Source: Glandiceps talaboti
Lineage: Eukaryota; Hemichordata; Enteropneusta; Spengelidae
Reading direction: 5' to 3'
DNA: 64,000 nt
NCBI RefSeq assembly: GCF_964340395.1
Contig: NC_135551.1
Span: 8,475,379-8,539,378 of the forward strand
Below are positions 59,062-64,000 of this stretch, piece after piece. The notes under the pieces were generated by a model. It was given only the letters and a program-made list of their open reading frames with translations. It ran no database searches and had not been told where the DNA came from. The position numbers were made by a program, and so were the translations under genes. Every line of letters begins with the position of its first letter. Position 1 is the stretch's first letter.

Positions 59062-59566
59062 GCTACTCCATGGGTAACAATACGGGGGGGGGGGGCTCCT
59101 CACAAGCATTAAAACCCAAACTGTTGTGATACCACTTTTATGCAAAAAAGGATACCCTTTCTGATACCATTTTAATTAGTCTAAGTACAATCGAACTGTC
59201 CTTGTTCGCTGTGACCGTCCCATTCCACTAGCACTCAGGCTGTTGTCTTGTGTTGATGGTGGCCGACTTCAAATCTGATAACCCCATCATCATCTATATG
59301 TTGATAATTATCATTATGGTCCGGTTCTTTGATTTTTGGATGTTTTCCAGGGGGAGGTGGTCCTAGATCTGAAGTGGCATGAGCGACGAGAGAAGTTTTC
59401 AAGGAAGAAAAACAGGTTGAAACGCTTCCAGATTGCATAGTCTAATTTACAGACCCTTTCTGATACCAATACATCATGAAAAGTATACCCTTTCTGATGC
59501 CAACCAGCATAAGAAAACGACCCTTTCGCACAGACCCTCCCCGTATAGCCGTCTATGGGAGTTGCC
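59062..59566. mobile_element. possible non-autonomous element with G-rich ends
   Basis: The left end (CTCCATGGGTAACAATACGG, then 10 G) is an approximate inverted copy of the right end (CCTCCCCGTATAGCCGTCTA, then TGGGAG). Inside, ACCCTTTCTGATACCA is repeated several times (about 59155, 59455 and 59487). About 500 bp, no convincing coding content. Confidence 0.4.
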
Positions 59567-59935
59567 CTACATTGTAACTATTAGATACAGATATAGATCC
59601 TACATACAGAGTCTACACATACACACAGCATGCACACAGTTACATAAGTTATCGTTATACATTATGCATATCTAAAACGCGATATCAATGTATAGAATTA
59701 ATAATATATACAGACGTTTGCATACACGACGTGGCCATGCCTTCCGACGGATTCTTCAAGTACGCCAACGAATAAACACACACGTAAACCTTTGAATCTA
59801 TTGTAGAGAAATCGCCTTTCATCACATTTGTGAATGAATAGACGATATCTGGAATTTTGGGAATATTCCCGTGCCTGAGTTTCACAGGCTAAAATTTGAT
59901 AAACTGTGGGTAAGTCGGGGGGACGGAACCCTTAA

Positions 59936-60726
59936 TGTGATCTGTGGGGATGGCTTGCTGTAATGAACTACAGGACACGCAGAAATATGAGTAAACATCA
60001 ACTTTAATTAACTATATAAAAAGACTATATAAACAAACATTCAAACAATATATCGGCCGGCAAAAGAATTACTTATCTGACTGTGCTGTTATTGAGCAAA
60101 TAATCTTAGTGTCCGAACGCGGGTGTACACACAAAGAAGCGATGGCAGCCACACAACAATTAGTAGAGCTGGCTTCGACTGAAGATTCCACACTCCGTAG
60201 AACTGTCTCCAGATGCCCAATACTGCTACCACTGTCTGTTACTTGCACACTTGAACCAGCTGGGCTCTGCTCCCACTGTTCAGTTTGGTCTGCTTCCAGC
60301 TTCCTTGCTTCGCTGTTCTCCGCTCTCCTTTCCTCTCCTCCTTGTCTGCTCGCCTCCTGAACTTCACTTTTTCACCGACTTATATCATGAAACATGTGCT
60401 CACACAGCATGTCATTCATAGCCAAAAACTCAGTCTCCATTGGTTAAAGTGTCTGATGACGTACCCAGTCATTGAAGCCATTGGCTAAAAGTTCATCAAA
60501 GCCATGCCTGACTTGTCAATACACATCTGTCTTGAGCTGTCCTTGCAGTTGACAATTGTTAATGACCCCGGATACAAAATATGACAGTTGTATATATTCT
60601 CCGGATATCATGGCTATCAAATCCCTGGGATAGTGCGTGGGATAGTCACTGACCTGTCAATTTCAACTAGGTGATGACAAGTTCACCCAAAGTTACTGAA
60701 GGACAATAATGCACGAGTTTCACACA
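59936..60726 (-). repeat. predicted 3' LTR of the Gypsy element
   Basis: On the minus strand a polypurine stretch (AACTTAGGAGGGAGC) is followed by TGTGTGAAACTCG, the proposed LTR start, and about 790 bp later by GATCACA, the proposed end. Inside are a TATA-like GATATAAGTC and an AATTAAAG possible poly(A) signal, in the right order. The 5' LTR lies outside the window, so the borders cannot be confirmed here. Confidence 0.45.
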
Positions 60727-61288
60727 GCTCCCTCCTAAGTTCATTGCCCTCCTGGGCAATACTAGTACTTGATTCCCAGCAAAATTGAAGAATGTAGTCA
60801 CAAATGAACACAGCAATTCGACGGTTTGTCTAACAAAGTCTCTTTGCACAGTCAGAAAAGACAGTCAGATAAGATTTTGAATACGAATATAGAAACTTGT
60901 AACTGAATGCAAAATTCTTTCAAATGAAAATAATATATGAAATAATATGAAAAATTCAAAGAAATGTTGAATTAACTTTTCCTACTCACTTGCTCTCAAA
61001 ACTATTAAAGTTGGATCTAACTCTATGTACACATGTACTTCACTAGCATAACCCGATACCGACACTCACACATATATCTCATACCACACATACCTAAGTA
61101 TTCCCAGTGCAACTGGAAGTGTATACTCATTGCTCCCATCCTCCAAGTCCACTCATTAGCATATCTCCATGACAATGCTTCAAACTACTCATTACTTATG
61201 CCCCATTCACCAGCTGTTTATCTGAACTTCCTCACACCTCTCTTTACATCACTTCACAAACTCAAATTACACAAGTTTCACAACCACA

Positions 61289-63990
61289 CTAATACAGCTC
61301 AAATTCACTCGACTGAAATCGTCTTGGTTTCTGTCGCTTCCTTGTTCCCCTTCGAATTAAAGTTTCTCCCTGATTCTTTGTACTATTTCTGCAACTCTTT
61401 CTTTTCTTTCTATTGCAAATATTCTTTGCCCTCGTCCTATGACCCTGTTGATCGGATTCCTTTGAACCTGACCTAGTTTCACTCTGCCTCTCACTTTCAA
61501 CACAAACTTTCCCATTGTTTTCCCTAGTCTCATCTGTTCCAAACAACTCATCCTGCATTTCATCATCTCCTACATCAAGCCAATTTCTCCTAATCTCACC
61601 AGTGTACAACTTGAGACGGTCATAGTGAACTATTTTTGGTGTTATGCGTGGGTTCTTTTGGATCCTGTACAGAACATCTGAAACCCTTTCAACTACCAAA
61701 TATGGGCCTTCCCAAACAGGTCTTAATTTTAGGGACACACCTTTCACCCTCTTATTATTGAATACCCACACAAAGTCTCCCCTTTTCATTGGTTTCCATG
61801 CTAATTTCCTATTATAGTTATGTTTCTGCCTTCTTGCACTTTCCTTCATGACTATTCTAGCACGCTCATATGCCTCCTTTAAATTATGCCTCAAAGTTTG
61901 AACATAATCTGTCTGGAGATCATCATTATCTTTGTCTATAACCCCACTCATTGCAATGTCAATTGGCACTGCAATCTCTCTACCTAGCATTAACATATTT
62001 GGGGACTCCCCAGTCGATGCCTGTGGAGTACTACGATATGCCATAGTTGCAAACGCTAGTTGTTCATCCCAATTCTTCATATTAGGATCAACTAGTGAAC
62101 CAATCATAGCAACAAGCGTGCGGTTAAACCTCTCAATCAAACCGTCCGACTTCGGATTGTAAGCCGTCGTCCTCGTCTTTACAGTTCCTAATAAAATATT
62201 AGTTTCCTTAAATACTTGAGCTTCGAAATCCCTCCCTTGATCTGAATGTAACTCCTTAGGTACACCAAATCTACTTACAAATTGTTGCACATAAACTCTT
62301 GCAACTGTTTCTGCTTTCTGGTCTGGAAGAGGGTACGCTTCCATCCACTTTGTGAAATAGTCACCAATAACCAAAACCACTCTGTTCCCTCTTTCTGTAA
62401 CATTAAAGGGACCTAAAATATCCAATGCAACTCTCTCTAAGGGGGCCCCTACAGGTAACTGCTGTAAGGGTGCACGTGCGTTCCTAGTCGGCCTCTTCCT
62501 TTGCGCACAAACATCACACTTCCTACACCATGCACGTACATTGACACTGACTCCCCTCCAATAATACCTCTGTTTTATTCTATCCACTGTCTTCTTAACC
62601 CCTAGATGACCTGCAGTCTTTGCACCATGAAGCTCATCTAAAATTACTGCCTTAAGTTTCTCTGGAACAACTAACTTATAATCTACCGTCTTACCATCAT
62701 TAGACACCCATCGTCTATATAAGACTCCATCTTTAACTTCCATAAGCTCCCATTCTGACCAATACACCTTAGCACTTTCAGACATGGCCGAAACCTTTTC
62801 CCATTTTGGTCGTTCACCTTGCCTGTCCATAATTTCTAACATCCACCTTATATCGGGATCAGCTAACTGAGCTTCCCTTTGATCTGCAATACTCCACACT
62901 GGTACTGCCTTTACAACTTTAACTTCACTATTCATCCTCCTCTTTTTCACGACATATTTCCCACATACTATTTCTCCTCTCTGTAGACTAATACGACGTC
63001 CTACTTTCATTTCAGCAAATTCTGCCAAATTCTTGTCACTCCCTGTGACTTCATCAGAAATGCAACATTTATTTTCCTCTAACATACCCTCTATTCTGGC
63101 CCGTGTCCTACTCTTTACCCTTTTCGTGCCTTTTTGCTTTGCTGATCTAGACTGTCGACCTGAGGTGCGCCTTTTGGTGGATTTACTCAACTTGTAGACA
63201 TCCACATCTGGCACTGCGTCCTCAGAATGTGACACATTATCAACCACAGCTGCGACTGGCCTCCTTGATAAGCCATCTGCATTTTGATGGCTCCTACCAG
63301 CCCTATGTTCTACCTTAAAATCATAGGTACCCAAGGTTTCTAACCAACGAGCTACCTGTCCCATGGGCTCCTTAAATCCCCGTAACCATGTCAATGCTCC
63401 ATGGTCTGTCCTTACACGGAACTTTGTACCCCACAGGTACAGACGATAATATTTCACGTAATTAACTAATGCTAGCATTTCCCTTCTTGTTACACTATAA
63501 TTACGTTCCGCCTTTGACAATGACTTACTGGCATATGCAATCACCTTTTCAACTCCATCTTGAACTTGAGAGAGCACAGCCCCAATGCCATAGTCACTAG
63601 CATCCGTATCCAAGATAAACTCGCCCTCTGGTCTTGGATATGCCAAAACTGGTGCATTTGTCAACTTTTCCTTTAGTGTGTTGAATGCCACAGTACACTC
63701 ATCCGTCCACACAAATGCTTGCTTCTTTTCTGTCAACCTATGTAGCGGCTTTGCTATTGTCGCAAAACCCTCAATGAATCTCCTATAATATGATGCAAGC
63801 CCCAGAAAACTCCTAACATCAGTCACATTCTTTGGAATAGGCCAATCACGAACAGCCTCTATCTTACTTGGATCTGTTGAGATTCCTTCCTCTGCAACTT
63901 TGTGTCCCAAATAAATAACACTACGTTTAAACAAATGACATTTCCTTGGATTCAACTTCAGACCTGCCCTTCTCAACCTTTGAAACACAA
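61289..63990 (-). CDS. Gypsy (Metaviridae) pol polyprotein, C-terminal part, cut by window edge
   Basis: An open frame of about 899 codons enters from the right edge. Order: the end of the reverse transcriptase (residues 1-65, LGHKVAEEG and FLGLASYYRRF), RNase H (about 120-245, ILDTDASDYG with Asp, RREMLAL with Glu, RTDHGALTWL with Asp), a basic linker (260-350), integrase zinc finger H2C2 (H454, H461, C488 and C491/C494), and integrase core with Asp523 (ALDILG), Asp583 (HSDQGRDFE) and Glu619 (LIERFNR). A GPY/F module (about 756-778, WEGPYLVVERV) and a Ser/Arg-rich tail follow. It makes and inserts retroelement cDNA. No stops or frameshifts are seen in this part, so the element is young. There is no chromodomain after GPY/F. 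Confidence 0.93.
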
Positions 63991-64000
63991 CACCTAATCT

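Overview
This is animal nuclear DNA. It is AT-rich, genes have spliced exons with GT/AG borders, microsatellites are long, and transposon debris from several eukaryotic classes is common. An expanded-type Toll-like receptor, phase 1-1 CUB and LDLa exons, and ISL2EU, Crypton, Gypsy, LINE and tRNA-SINE relics together suggest a marine invertebrate such as a hemichordate, lancelet or lophotrochozoan. The sequence alone does not decide the species.

Layout. 0.6-1.8 kb: decayed Gypsy integrase, + strand. 2.52-6.83 kb: an ISL2EU-like DNA transposon with >100-bp terminal inverted repeats (TIRs), a broken SWIM-YqaJ nuclease gene (+) and a broken THAP-DDE transposase gene (-). 6.8-9.1 kb: a duplicated non-coding segment. 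10.7-11.0 kb: tRNA-derived SINE. 11.09-13.56 kb: a second DNA transposon with G-tract TIRs and a SAP-like relic. 18.46-21.99 kb: the one clearly intact host gene, an intronless-CDS TLR of 1178 residues (-). 24.2-24.8 kb: MITE with about 160-bp TIRs. 28.1-29.6 kb: LINE tail, then a rearranged TLR pseudogene in two opposed pieces. 33.0-33.4 kb: another MITE. 34.1-37.1 kb: a 1.49-kb near-identical tandem duplication carrying a possible transmembrane terminal exon. 37.6-42.1 kb: a mosaic of diverged repeat units. 42.2-44.5 kb: a nearly complete LINE reverse transcriptase (-). 44.5-45.5 kb: microsatellites and a second SINE. 46.8-50.0 kb: five phase 1-1 exons of a CUB-CUB-CUB-linker-LDLa gene (-), with a dead CUB exon in one intron. 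50.5-51.4 kb: Crypton-type DUF3504 fragment. 51.4-52.3 kb: Kelch-like gene fragment (-). 52.4-52.8 kb: a tandemly duplicated, apparently bidirectional promoter. 52.9-55.0 kb: an unrecognised two-exon gene (+) followed by a transposon-like protein segment. 57.6-58.4 kb: small exons, one with a SAP domain. 59.9-64.0 kb: a well preserved Gypsy pol gene (-) with a predicted 3' LTR, running off the window.

How it fits together. The host-like content is innate immune or cell surface (TLR, CUB/LDLa protein, possible transmembrane exon). Around it, transposons and local duplications have copied and broken exons: the TLR pseudogene, the CUB exon relic and the duplicated transmembrane exon are all products of this. 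Several otherwise good reading frames are interrupted by single-base indels, so some apparent pseudogenes may be consensus errors.
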